A DNA stretch of 64,000 nucleotides from CAVTQY01 sp963736975. GTDB taxonomy: Bacteria; Pseudomonadota; Alphaproteobacteria; Acetobacterales; Acetobacteraceae. The notes under the pieces were generated by a model. It did no database searches, was not told where the DNA came from, and worked only from the letters and a program-made list of their open reading frames with translations. The stretch is from NCBI GenBank assembly GCA_963736975.1, contig CAVTQY010000002.1:248001-312000 (forward strand), read 5' to 3'. Both the position numbers and the translations under genes were made by a program. Below are positions 27,622 through 37,338 of the stretch, piece by piece (the stretch's first letter is position 1; the number at the start of each line of letters is the position of its first letter).

Positions 27622-28809
27622 TCAGGCCCTGCCTCTCGCCTGAACAACAACAGCGGCCAGCGCGACTAAAGCACAGATCGACCCCGTCACGCGCAACGCC
27701 CCCGACACGCCGATCCACTCAGCGAGCCCGCCGAAGGCCGGTCCCCCCAGCGGGCTGCTGCCCAGGAAGCAGATGGAATACACCGCCATCACCCGGCCGC
27801 GCATGTGCTCCGCTGTTTGCGATTGCAACGTGCTGATAACGCTGACGCTGAACAGGCCGGCGGTCACACCGTAGCCGAAGATCGTCGCGACCAGAGCGTC
27901 CAGGCCGTGCACGGCCGCTACTGCGAACTGTGCGGCCGCAACAGCGCAGGTGCACAGGAGTATCATTGGAAGGCCGGTGCGCGGACGAAAGGCAAGCAGC
28001 AGGGAGCCGACAGCAGCACCGAGGCCCAAAGCCGACATCAACATGCCGTATGTCCGGCTGTTTCCCCCCAGAGTGTCCGCGGCGATCAGTGCCAGTGAAA
28101 CCTGGAAATTGTATGCGGCTACGAACACCACAATCATGATGGCCGCGGTCGCTGCCAGGACCGGCTCCCGCCACACATAGACCAGTCCCTCGCGGACCTG
28201 GCCCGGTGTCCGGGCTGCTTGTGTTCGCGGCGACAGCTCCGCCCGGCGCAGCTTTGCCAGCACCAGCACAACAAGCGCGAAGGTCGCGGCGTTGATGAGG
28301 AAGCCGGAGGCAATACCGAGCGTGGTCAGCACCACCCCTCCCAGCACCGGCCCGACCATCCGGCCCGTTGCGCTGATCGCGTTCGTCCATGCCACGGCAT
28401 TCGGCAGGTCCGTCGGTCCCACGAGGTCTTTCACGAAACTCTGCAGCGCCGGAAGGTCGAAGCACTTGACCAGCCCGAGGCCTCCTGCAGCCAGCCAGAT
28501 GATCCAGACACGCACGATACCGACACCGGCCAGGAGACCGACCGTGAGCGCCAGCAGCCCGAGGCACGTCTGGGTCGCCATCAGCAGGCGGCGGCGATCA
28601 TGACGGTCCGCCACCAGCCCGCCATACAGGCCCAGCACCAGCGAAGGGCCGAATTGCAGTGCATTCGTGACGCCCAGCGCCACAGCGGAATGGCTGAGTT
28701 CCAGCACCAGCCAGTTCTCGACCGTGATCTGCACCCAGGTCCCGATATTGGAGAAGGTCTGGGCCGCGAAGTACAGCCGGAAATTGCGGTGGGCGAACGC
28801 GGACAGCAT
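27622..28809 (-). CDS. MFS transporter (EntS-like)
   Basis: 395-residue, 12-TM major facilitator of the EntS/DHA3 type: MLSAFAHRNFRLYFAAQTFS, GLYGGLVADRHDRRRLLMAT (motif A), LPALQSFVKDLVGPTDLPNA (typical of the family), and SQTAEHMRGRVMAVYSICFL in the second half. Likely an exporter of a small hydrophobic or siderophore-like compound. Confidence 0.88.
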   Translation of the reverse strand: MLSAFAHRNFRLYFAAQTFSNIGTWVQITVENWLVLELSHSAVALGVTNALQFGPSLVLGLYGGLVADRHDRRRLLMATQTCLGLLALTVGLLAGVGIVRVWIIWLAAGGLGLVKCFDLPALQSFVKDLVGPTDLPNAVAWTNAISATGRMVGPVLGGVVLTTLGIASGFLINAATFALVVLVLAKLRRAELSPRTQAARTPGQVREGLVYVWREPVLAATAAIMIVVFVAAYNFQVSLALIAADTLGGNSRTYGMLMSALGLGAAVGSLLLAFRPRTGLPMILLCTCAVAAAQFAVAAVHGLDALVATIFGYGVTAGLFSVSVISTLQSQTAEHMRGRVMAVYSICFLGSSPLGGPAFGGLAEWIGVSGALRVTGSICALVALAAVVVQARGRA

Positions 28810-28862
28810 GGCTTTTCCGCCGCGATTCTACGGGAGAGCTGCTGACAACGTGGTGTCAGCAG

Positions 28863-30158
28863 TTACGCCCGGCCTACACCAAGGCCGGCCGCATCGGCAG
28901 AGCCCCTGTTGGGTCCCCATTGGCGCGCCAACAGAAAGCCGATCACCGTCAGGTTCGCCAGATTGAACAGCACCCCGGCCGCGAAAGCCGGCGCATAATA
29001 GCCGAAATGGTCATACAGCGCGCCGGCGAACCAGCTTCCGAACGCCATACCGCTCATGCCGGTGAACAGAAACACCGGCACTCGCCACGACGCCTCGGCG
29101 GAGGGAAACAGGTCCCGGATCGCAATCACATAGGCCGGAATGATCCCGGAGAAGCCGAGCCCGAACGCCCCGGCGATCGCGAACAGCCCGGCCTCGTTCT
29201 GGGTCGTGGTGAAGGCGGCGATCGCGATCGCCTGGCAGGCGGAGGCGGCGAAGACCGTGCGCAGCCCGCCAAAGCGGTCGGCGAACGCGCCCCAGAACTG
29301 CCGGCTCAGGAACGCACAGCCCAGCATCACCGACAGCATCGCCGCTCCGTCGGCGGCGGAAATGCCTATGTCGCTGCAGAACGCCACAAGATGCGCGCTC
29401 GGCAGGGCCATCGGCACGCAGCAAAAGAACGCCGCCAGGCAGATCAACCCCTGCACGGCGTTCGGGCGCATGCCCAGCACGCGGCGGCGGCGGGGGACGG
29501 GCAGGGAGGCGGATGAGAAGTGCACCGGCTCGGGCGGCTGGTGCAGGCAGAACAACGCGAAGGGCCAGATCACCGCCACCACGATTGCCGCATAGATCAC
29601 CATCGTCGCCTGCCAGCCGAACCGAGTCATGCTGCGCTCGAACAGGAGCGGCCAGATCACCCCGGCGATATACTGGCCCGAGGAAATCAATGCGATCGCC
29701 GTGCCGCGGCGGCGGTCGAACCAGCGGCTCACATAGATGACCAGCGGCGGATACAGCGCCCCGTTGCCGAGGAAGCCGATCAGCACACCATGGCCGACGA
29801 AGATCGCCCAGAGCCGGCCGGTGGCCGACAGGACGAGGCCCGCGGCCATCATGGCCGCGCCGAACAGCGCCGTGCGGCGCATGCCGATGCGGTCGGCCAC
29901 GCGCCCCATCACCATCCCGCCCATTCCGGTGCCGACCCAAACCAGCGCGCCGGCCAGCGCGAGCACGGAACGGTTGGTGCCGAGATCGGCCTGGATCGTT
30001 TTCAGCCCGACCACCACAATGAGTGGGCCGCCGTAGGAGATCGACAGGATCGCCAGCGTGACCGTTGCGGCGACCCAGGAAGCTCGGGTCTCAATACTGC
30101 CCGGCACGGGCACACTGCGGCTGATCCGCCTGACGGGATCGTCGGGCATCCGGGGCAT
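28863..30158 (-). CDS. MFS transporter (oxalate/formate antiporter-like group)
   Basis: About 431 residues from ATG 30158, which has a perfect AGGAGGAA upstream; longer open sequence upstream is Arg-rich and not protein-like. Features: GTGMGGMVMGRVADRIGMRR (motif A), NGALYPPLVIYVSRWFDRRR-type block and SRQFWGAFADRFGG in the second half. This arrangement matches the monocarboxylate/oxalate:formate antiporter-like MFS group. Substrate unknown. Confidence 0.87.
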   Translation of the reverse strand: MPRMPDDPVRRISRSVPVPGSIETRASWVAATVTLAILSISYGGPLIVVVGLKTIQADLGTNRSVLALAGALVWVGTGMGGMVMGRVADRIGMRRTALFGAAMMAAGLVLSATGRLWAIFVGHGVLIGFLGNGALYPPLVIYVSRWFDRRRGTAIALISSGQYIAGVIWPLLFERSMTRFGWQATMVIYAAIVVAVIWPFALFCLHQPPEPVHFSSASLPVPRRRRVLGMRPNAVQGLICLAAFFCCVPMALPSAHLVAFCSDIGISAADGAAMLSVMLGCAFLSRQFWGAFADRFGGLRTVFAASACQAIAIAAFTTTQNEAGLFAIAGAFGLGFSGIIPAYVIAIRDLFPSAEASWRVPVFLFTGMSGMAFGSWFAGALYDHFGYYAPAFAAGVLFNLANLTVIGFLLARQWGPNRGSADAAGLGVGRA

Positions 30159-30300
30159 TTCCTCCTGGCCTGGGTGTGGTCCCCCGGCCGTCTCTCCATC
30201 CTGCCCTGTCGGGGCTGCTTCCGCCACCCGCAGGGCGCGCTTGCCGCATCGGTTTGGTTCTGCGACACGTCGCCGGAATAGGGGCGAGGAGATCGGTGGC

Positions 30301-30858
30301 ATGACTGCAACGAGACGTATTCTGCTCGGCGCTGTCCCGGCATTGGCGGTCGGCGTTACCGTCGGCAATGAGGCGAGGGCCGCCTCAGCACGCCAGCTCA
30401 GTGCCCGTGCCGAGCAGGCTCTGCGGCATCTGTATGTGCTCGATCCGCGGGCGCGGGATCTGGCCCGGCGGGCCGTCGCGATCCTGGTGTTTCCCCGCAT
30501 CTACAAAGGCGGACTGATCGTGGGCGGCCAAACCGGAGACGGCGCATTGCTGGTGCAGAGCCGACCGGAAGCCTATTACAACATCTCCGCTGCTTCATTC
30601 GGGCTGCAGATCGGCGGCCAAACCTTCAGTTATGCGCTGTTCTTCATGAATGAAGGGGCGCTCGACTACTTGCGCAAGAGCGATGGCTGGGCGCTCGGTA
30701 CTGGGCCCAGTGTCGTTGTGCTCGACAAAAGCGCCGCCGCGAATATCGACACCACCACTTTGACGCAGGATGTTTATGCGATTCCGTTCGGCGGGCGCGG
30801 GCTGATGGCGGGCCTCAGCCTGCAAGGCTCGAAGATCACCCGCATTCATCCAAGTTAA
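30301..30858 (+). CDS. SYLF (YSC84-like) lipid-binding-domain protein, exported
   Basis: 185 residues. The N-terminus MTATRRILLGAVPALAVG with RR resembles a Tat/Sec signal. The rest is the SYLF/Ysc84 domain: ARDLARRAVAILVFPRIYKG, GLIVGGQTGDGALLV, YNISAASFGLQIGGQTFSYA and DVYAIPFGGRGLMAGLSLQG. Bacterial members are periplasmic and of unclear function; eukaryotic SYLF domains bind phosphoinositides. Its TAA overlaps the stop of the convergent MFS gene (TTAA at 30855-30858). Confidence 0.88.
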   Translation: MTATRRILLGAVPALAVGVTVGNEARAASARQLSARAEQALRHLYVLDPRARDLARRAVAILVFPRIYKGGLIVGGQTGDGALLVQSRPEAYYNISAASFGLQIGGQTFSYALFFMNEGALDYLRKSDGWALGTGPSVVVLDKSAAANIDTTTLTQDVYAIPFGGRGLMAGLSLQGSKITRIHPS

Positions 30859-32129
30859 TCCTCGGCACCGAGATCCGGAAGGGCGAACCAAAGCAGCGCC
30901 GCTGCTGCCGCCCCGACAACACCGCAGCCGATATAAGCGGCGTCATAGCCGAGCCAGGCCATCAGCACCTCGCTCGCCAGTCCACTGCTGGTCGCGCCGA
31001 GCGCACGCAGCGTGGCCATGACGCCTTGCGACAGGTTGTAGCGGCCGGTACCCCGGGTCGCGTCGGCGAGCCATAGCGGCGTGAGCGCGGCGAACAGCCC
31101 GGTGCCCAGGCCGCCGAAGAACTGCACCGCGATCAGCCAGGCCGGCTTGTGCGAAATCACCGTCAGCACGGCTTGCGCCGGCAGCATTGCGAACCCGACC
31201 GCAAGCAGCCAGCGAAAGCCCCAGGCGTCGGCGCGGCGGCCCACCAGGATCGAGGTCAGCAGCATTCCAGCCTGCGCAGCGATGATCAGTGCCGAGGTGG
31301 CGACCAGACCCCAACCGGGCCGCTCCACCCCGATCTGTTGGCCGACCAGGGTCAGCAAGGGGGCGTCGGCGAGCTCGTAGAGGAAGCTGCAAATGCCGAA
31401 TACCAGCAGCGGCCGCGAACGGAACACGGCGACCCAGGCGGACGGGCCCTCCTGGTCCTTCTCGCCTGCACGAAGGCCGCGGGCGCGGCGCTGGTTGATC
31501 TGGCCGTAGGGGATAGTCATCACCGCCACCACGGTGAGCGCGGAGACCACCGGGACCTGCAGGAACACCCCGCGTGCGGAGAGGAAGGCCGCCACCAGGG
31601 CGGACAGGCCGGCAACCGCCATGTTGCCGCCGCGCGACCAAGCTGCGTTGCGCCCCATGCGCCGGGTCAGCGCGTTGCGGGTGAACAGCCCGACGGTGAT
31701 CGCGGCGATCGCCGGATCGAACACGCCGCTGACCACTTGCATCACGCCGTTGGCGAACAGCACCGGCCAGAAGCCGGGGGCGGCCGCGATCACCACGGCG
31801 CCGACCGACAGTCCGGCCAGGGCCGCCAGCAGGACGCCTCGCTTGCGCCTCGTGTGGTCGATCCAGGCGCCGATCGGCGTCTGCGCCACCAGTCCGGCCC
31901 AGCCGCCGAGCGTCGTCACCAGCCCGACCAACGAGGGGTTCCAATGCTGGGCGCTGACCAGGAAGACGGTGACGTACGGCCCGAGGCTGCCGCGCACATC
32001 GGCGACGAGGAAATTCAGCCAGTCGAGCGAAGGGGCGCGGAGCTGTTTTGCAGTGAGGCGCTCGCGCATGCGCACCGAGCGGGTGCGCCAGTCGCTGGCC
32101 GAGCCGCCGGTGATCCATGCTGCCCGCAT
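30855..32129 (-). CDS. MFS transporter
   Basis: 12-TM major facilitator of about 400-424 residues. LDWLNFLVADVRGSLGPYVT, GLVAQTPIGAWIDHTRRKRG (motif A) and WLADATRGTGRYNLSQGVMA place it in the group of MFS proteins related to YbfB/fosmidomycin-type exporters. ATG 32129 gives the longest form; ATG 32069 (MRERLTAKQ) fits the usual family N-terminus and may be the true start. Substrate unknown. Confidence 0.85.
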   Translation of the reverse strand: MRAAWITGGSASDWRTRSVRMRERLTAKQLRAPSLDWLNFLVADVRGSLGPYVTVFLVSAQHWNPSLVGLVTTLGGWAGLVAQTPIGAWIDHTRRKRGVLLAALAGLSVGAVVIAAAPGFWPVLFANGVMQVVSGVFDPAIAAITVGLFTRNALTRRMGRNAAWSRGGNMAVAGLSALVAAFLSARGVFLQVPVVSALTVVAVMTIPYGQINQRRARGLRAGEKDQEGPSAWVAVFRSRPLLVFGICSFLYELADAPLLTLVGQQIGVERPGWGLVATSALIIAAQAGMLLTSILVGRRADAWGFRWLLAVGFAMLPAQAVLTVISHKPAWLIAVQFFGGLGTGLFAALTPLWLADATRGTGRYNLSQGVMATLRALGATSSGLASEVLMAWLGYDAAYIGCGVVGAAAAALLWFALPDLGAED

Positions 32130-32345
32130 CGGCCTCGCCGCTCCATCCTGTCGAATCGATCAGGGTGGCAGGCGAATTTGGCTTTTGCTTGTCTTCATTG
32201 CGGTCGGATCTGTGCGGGCGCGTGTCCCCGCGCCTCATGCGGATTGATCCGGCCATCCTCCGTCCGGCCTGCAACGGTCGCCAAATCGTCGTCAAAGTGA
32301 CGCTTCGTAAGCTATGCTGGCACACCAGACTGGAGGTAATTATTG

Positions 32346-32720
32346 ATGAACAGAACAGGATACTCGGTGGTGATGGCGTTCGTCATGCTATTCGTAGGAG
32401 CGTGTGCGAACTCAGGGACTGGCGTCTTCCCGAGAGAAGACATGCTCGCCGAGGCGGGGTTTGTGCCGAAGAGTGTTGATTCGCCATCGCGGATGGCAGT
32501 TCTCAGGTCTTTACCGGCGCATACATTTGTGTTGCGAACCATTAATGGCAGGCCGACTTACCTCTATGCGGACCCGACGAGCTGCGCCTGCTTCTATGTT
32601 GGCGACCAACAAAACTATGATCGCTATCGTCAGCAAATGGCCGCGCGGCAAACTGCTACCGACGGCCAGGTACGAGCAATTCTGAGCACCGCGCCCTTGC
32701 CCGGTGAGTCCGGTCTGTAA
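32346..32720 (+). CDS. Small lipoprotein, unknown function
   Basis: 124 residues from ATG 32346, preceded at 9 bp by GGAGG. MNRTGYSVVMAFVMLFVGAC is a lipoprotein signal with lipobox FVGAC. The mature part (MLAEAGFVPKSVDSPSRMAV; FVLRTINGRPTYLYADPTSC; CFYVGDQQNYDRY) resembles small proteobacterial lipoproteins with a 'YaDp..C.Cly.G....' block, probably outer-membrane attached. I do not recognise a named family. It is just upstream of the sigma-54 activator but need not belong to it. Confidence 0.75.
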   Translation: MNRTGYSVVMAFVMLFVGACANSGTGVFPREDMLAEAGFVPKSVDSPSRMAVLRSLPAHTFVLRTINGRPTYLYADPTSCACFYVGDQQNYDRYRQQMAARQTATDGQVRAILSTAPLPGESGL

Positions 32721-32879
32721 GCCCGCAGAGGCGCGGGGGCATGGCGGGCGTGTTCTCGCGTCCGCCAGCGCCCTTAGGTTGTATTCCTGATCCGTGCAGC
32801 ACTCGGTGCTAAGGGTGGAAACTAGCCGCACAGGATGCATTGCCGAAAGGATTCTTTTCGGGAAGGGATTAACGATTGC

Positions 32880-32909
32880 TTGACAAATTTTGATGGAGCG
32901 AGCTACATA
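32880..32909 (+). promoter_or_regulatory. Putative sigma-70 promoter of the sigma-54 activator gene
   Basis: TTGACA (32880-32885) and TACATA (32904-32909) with an 18-bp spacer, in an A/T-rich patch unusual for this genome, about 75 bp before the first possible start of the activator gene. Confidence 0.5.
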
Positions 32910-32985
32910 TCAGTAGAGGAACACACTGCTGTTACACAGAGTGCGGCAGAGATCGCTGCGCTCGAGTTAACTTACGGGCACGCCG

Positions 32986-34137
<1,152 letters not shown>

Positions 34138-34268
34138 AACTGTGACTCAGGGGGGCCTGATACCCTAGCGGCGTGAACGGGATCCGGCCCGAAATCCACA
34201 ACCAAAACGCGAAATACTCCGATATAAATTCGCTTAGCTTCAGGCATCAACGAAACCGTTGTGGCTGT

Positions 34269-34278
34269 GACAAGTGTC
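34269..34278. promoter_or_regulatory. Possible upstream activator site
   Basis: GACAAGTGTC is a short palindrome (GACA-AG-TGTC) about 128 bp upstream of the -24 element, at the usual distance for enhancer sites bound by sigma-54 activators. Only one copy is clear, so this is tentative. Confidence 0.25.
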
Positions 34279-34396
34279 TCACGAACAGTAGGTCGTGCGT
34301 TGCATCTGGCTCAGGAGGAGGAAAGAGTGATCCACCGCGGCCGGCAAACCATTGATAACGCGATGTTCGCCTCCTCTCCGACCATCTGTCAACAGT

Positions 34397-34412
34397 TGGC
34401 ACGCTGCTTGCT
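34397..34412 (+). promoter_or_regulatory. Sigma-54 (RpoN) -24/-12 promoter
   Basis: TGGCACGCTGCTTGCT matches the sigma-54 consensus TGGCACG-N4-TTGCW at every defined position, with GG (34398-34399) and GC (34410-34411) separated by the required 10 bp. Transcription should begin near 34423, giving a leader of about 118 nt before the repeat-protein gene. It lies between a sigma-54 activator gene and the amyloid-like genes. Confidence 0.88.
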
Positions 34413-34540
34413 CTCTTTGAGGTTGTGACGGAGGGAGCGTTGCCGAGCGACGGCAGAAGAGTGTCGCCGCGGTCCCGGGCCCGACTCACCCTGGAACTCA
34501 ACGGCTTCCGCCGAGCGGCGGGGTAGGAAAGGAACATAGC

Positions 34541-35953
34541 ATGCGGAACATCTTATTGGCCGGCTGCGCTGTGCTGGCCCTGAGTACGGGTGCGGCGTTT
34601 GCGCAGAGTGTCGGGAACAGCAATTCCGGCAACGCGGCCGCCGCCGATAACGGGGGTATAGCCGCCGCCGTGAGCGATTCCGCCAATGGCAGCGGGAACG
34701 GCAGCGGCAACCGCAGCAGCACGAGCACCAGCACTACTGGCAGCGGCAATACGAAGACGGTGAGTGCTGACAACGGCAACACCAGCACCAAGACGAGTTC
34801 CACATCGGCTGGCGGGGCCGCGGCCAACAACGGCGGGTCAGCCACCAATACCGGCAACGGCAATACGAAAACCATCACCGCTGATAATGGCAACACCAGC
34901 ACCAAGACGGTGACGGCGGATAGCGGCAACACGAAGACAAGCACGAAAACGAGTTCGGCGTCTGCAACCGGCGCCGCGGCGAACAATGGCAGCACCGCCA
35001 GCAACAGCACGACCGGGAGCTACAACAGCAAGTCTGTCTCCGCTGACAACGGCAACTCGTACAGCAAATCGGTCAGCAACACCAAGACCAACACCAGTTC
35101 GTCCAGCGCGAACGGCGGCACTGGCGGCAATGCCAGCGCGAACAACGGCGCGACGGCGGTCAACGCCAATGTGAGTTTGACGAAAACAGTGTCGGCGGAC
35201 AACGGCAATACCAAGACTGTTGGCTCCTACAACACGAAGACAGTGTCGGCCGACAACGGCAATACCAAAACCGTCGGGTCCTACAACACGAAGACGAATA
35301 CGAACACCAAGACCACAACCACCTCGCTGAGTTCTTCCGGCACTGGTGGCAACGCCAACGCCATGAATGGCAGCACTGCCAACAATACTTACAGCACCAG
35401 CACAACTGGTGCCTACAACACTAAGGGTTCATACAATACCAAGGGATCCTACAACACAAAGACGACCACAACCAGCGTCGACAAGAGCGCTGCGGCTGGT
35501 GGTCCTGGCGGGATTGCGGCTACCAGTGGCGCCTCCGTCACGGCTACCGAGAGCGGCATTGGCAACACCAAGACCGTGAACGCGGACCAGGGCAACACCA
35601 CCAACACCTCGAAGAGTTACTCATCCTCCACCAGCTCGGTCATCAACACGCTGGGTAAGGGCGCCATGTTGAGCTCGGGCGATCTGAGCAACTCGACCAC
35701 CAATACCTCGACAGTCACGGTGCTGGCCGAAACGAGGACGACCGGAAGCGTTTCGCACAACCGCTATGGCGGTGCGGGCGGCTTCACCTCCGGCAACACC
35801 ACGATGACCAACTCGCTGAGCGGCATGGGCATCCTGACCGCGCAGCAGAACACCGGCGGCGGAGCGCTGCAGCAGAACTCCGTTTCGCTCGGCTCGGTCG
35901 TCGGCGGCAACGGCGGCGGTCTCGCCGGATTCGGCGCCGGATCAGTCCACTAG
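34541..35953 (+). CDS. Secreted Asn/Ser/Thr/Gly-rich repeat protein (FapC-like amyloid subunit candidate)
   Basis: 470 residues with a Sec signal (MRNILLAGCAVLALSTGAAF, cleavage after AFA). The mature protein is low-complexity and Cys-free, with about eight imperfect repeats of the form VSADNGNTKT / ITADNGNTSTKT. Interspersed are GSYNTKT units and longer 'TKTSS-SA-GGAAANNG' spacers. The C-terminal ~50 residues differ: MGILTAQQNTGGGALQQNSV, then Gly-rich to the end. Signal peptide, Asn/Gln/Ser/Thr/Gly bias, tandem repeats and the neighbouring C39 peptidase and FapF-like barrel are the traits of functional amyloid subunits such as FapC. No sequence identity to FapC is claimed. Ribosome-binding site AGGAAAGGA. 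It is the first gene after the sigma-54 promoter. Confidence 0.7.
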   Translation: MRNILLAGCAVLALSTGAAFAQSVGNSNSGNAAAADNGGIAAAVSDSANGSGNGSGNRSSTSTSTTGSGNTKTVSADNGNTSTKTSSTSAGGAAANNGGSATNTGNGNTKTITADNGNTSTKTVTADSGNTKTSTKTSSASATGAAANNGSTASNSTTGSYNSKSVSADNGNSYSKSVSNTKTNTSSSSANGGTGGNASANNGATAVNANVSLTKTVSADNGNTKTVGSYNTKTVSADNGNTKTVGSYNTKTNTNTKTTTTSLSSSGTGGNANAMNGSTANNTYSTSTTGAYNTKGSYNTKGSYNTKTTTTSVDKSAAAGGPGGIAATSGASVTATESGIGNTKTVNADQGNTTNTSKSYSSSTSSVINTLGKGAMLSSGDLSNSTTNTSTVTVLAETRTTGSVSHNRYGGAGGFTSGNTTMTNSLSGMGILTAQQNTGGGALQQNSVSLGSVVGGNGGGLAGFGAGSVH

Positions 35954-35969
35954 GAGCCTGTCACGAAGG

Positions 35970-35999
35970 ATCCGCGCTGCCCTGCCGGGTAGCGCGGAT
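35970..35999 (+). terminator. 13-bp hairpin after the repeat-protein gene
   Basis: ATCCGCGCTGCCC (35970-35982) pairs with GGGTAGCGCGGAT (35987-35999) through 13 base pairs (one G-T) and a TGCC loop, 17 bp after the stop codon. It is followed by CCGCTTTATCC, not a true T-run. It could be a partial terminator or a 3' stabiliser giving more of the first transcript than of the downstream genes. Confidence 0.6.
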
Positions 36000-36034
36000 T
36001 CCGCTTTATCCGACGCCTGCCACGGGGGGAACAC

Positions 36035-36388
36035 ATGAAGCGAGCTGCCAACTGGGTCTTTGCCACGGCGGTGCTCGCGGTCGCTCTTGGCGATACCGCC
36101 TCTTGCCTCGCCGCCGACAAGGTTTCCCAGACGGTACTCGGTGTGCTGGCTGGGACGGCAGTCTCAACCGCCGAGCTCGGCCGGGAACAAGCGCGTGGAA
36201 TCGCCATCACCAGCGCGGTGAGCAATGGAGCGGTGAGCGGCAACAGCGTCGGTCCGGGGGCGGTCACCGGCAGCATCACCACCAACAACTCGATCAACGA
36301 CAACGTGGGCATCACCACGGTGTTCCAGAACACCGGCAACAACGCGCTGTTTCAAAGCAGCACGTCGATCTTCATCTCCGTGCACTGA
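36035..36388 (+). CDS. Small secreted protein, minor amyloid subunit candidate
   Basis: 117 residues. An N-terminal signal (MKRAANWVFATAVLAVALGD) is followed by VSTAELGREQARG, which resembles a degenerate double-glycine leader motif. A short Asn/Ser/Gly/Thr-rich region then ends in VGITTVFQNTGNNALFQSST. That ending lines up with the C-terminal block of the preceding repeat protein (GILTAQQNTGGGALQQNS), giving a shared 'GI.T..QNTG..AL.Q.S' signature. By position it corresponds to a FapB/FapA-like minor component, but no direct similarity is claimed. Confidence 0.65.
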   Translation: MKRAANWVFATAVLAVALGDTASCLAADKVSQTVLGVLAGTAVSTAELGREQARGIAITSAVSNGAVSGNSVGPGAVTGSITTNNSINDNVGITTVFQNTGNNALFQSSTSIFISVH

Positions 36389-36429
36389 TATCCGGGGCTC
36401 AGCGGGTGAGGGTCGCCGTGAGACGGACG

Positions 36430-37170
36430 ATGTCAGGGAGAAATGGGTCTGGGAGGCGTTATGGACGGGGGCGGGCATTCAGCGCAGGCGTGCTGACGAG
36501 CCTGTTGGCTGGATTGCTCGGCCCCGCCCACGCCGGCTCTCTTTATCTCGACGGCATCGGTTTCGGCGGCGGCGCGGCTTCGTTCAGCGTTGAAAGCTTT
36601 CAGGAGCAGAAATACAAAAGCACGATCGCACAGGAGCACGATTTCTCCTGTGGATCGGCTGCCCTGGCTACATTGCTGACATACAACTACAAAATGCCTG
36701 TGACCGAGGATCGGGTATTTCAGAGCATGTTCAACAATGGTGACAAGGAAATCATCAGTAAATCCGGGTTTTCTTTGCTCGATATGAAGAAATATCTCGA
36801 CCGTCGTGGCATCGGATCGGCAGGATTTCGTGCACCCCTGGCCAAGCTTCAAGAAGTTCGGCTACCTGCGATTGTGCTGATCAATGTTCGCGGTTATAAG
36901 CACTTCGTTGTGCTTGAAGGAATTCGCAACGGGTGGGTCCTGCTGTCAGATCCAGCGAACGGGTCTGGTACTGAGCAGATCGGGGTATTCGAAGCGCAGT
37001 GGAGCGGGGTATTTTTCCTCATTCTGGACGACGTGGATCAGGCGCAGCTCACTTTCAATACCGATCAGAAATGGGCGACAGCACCTCGCGCCCCGATGGA
37101 CTTGGCGCGCTACACGGTCGATCTGGCAACCCTGGCGCAGCCGGCGATGCGCGACCTTTCAAAGTTCTGA
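36430..37170 (+). CDS. fapD: C39-family peptidase (FapD-like)
   Basis: 246 residues from ATG 36430. A signal sequence (GRAFSAGVLTSLLAGLLGPA) leads to a stand-alone C39 cysteine peptidase domain. It has the oxyanion Gln68 and nucleophile Cys74 in QEHDFSCGSAALATLL, His158 in GYKHFVVLEG and Asp174 in LLSDPANGSG. C39 enzymes cut leaders after double glycine; here there is no ABC transporter attached, exactly as in FapD of the Fap amyloid operon, which is periplasmic. Genes on both sides encode secreted proteins with double-glycine-like motifs, the likely substrates. Confidence 0.82.
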   Translation: MSGRNGSGRRYGRGRAFSAGVLTSLLAGLLGPAHAGSLYLDGIGFGGGAASFSVESFQEQKYKSTIAQEHDFSCGSAALATLLTYNYKMPVTEDRVFQSMFNNGDKEIISKSGFSLLDMKKYLDRRGIGSAGFRAPLAKLQEVRLPAIVLINVRGYKHFVVLEGIRNGWVLLSDPANGSGTEQIGVFEAQWSGVFFLILDDVDQAQLTFNTDQKWATAPRAPMDLARYTVDLATLAQPAMRDLSKF

Positions 37171-37338
37171 TCCACGACCGACGCCCGGATTCAGTTCTGC
37201 TGCCGGCCCATTGTCACACAGAGGAATTGATCACCGACGACAAAACATTTCTCGCTTTTTGTTGCCGAATTTGCCATAGTGCTCCCCGGCGGAAACTGCA
37301 GTAGGTTTCCTCCTAATATGACGTCGTTAGGGGAGGGC

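Noticed and set aside
34327..34428. 33-codon frame starting at GTG with AGGAGG upstream, running through the sigma-54 promoter
   Set aside because: The ribosome-binding site is good, but the frame spans the promoter itself and its product shows no recognisable feature; probably chance.
34541..35953. Tandem DNA repeats as a non-coding satellite
   Set aside because: The repeats keep frame over 470 codons behind a signal peptide and ribosome-binding site, so they are coding.
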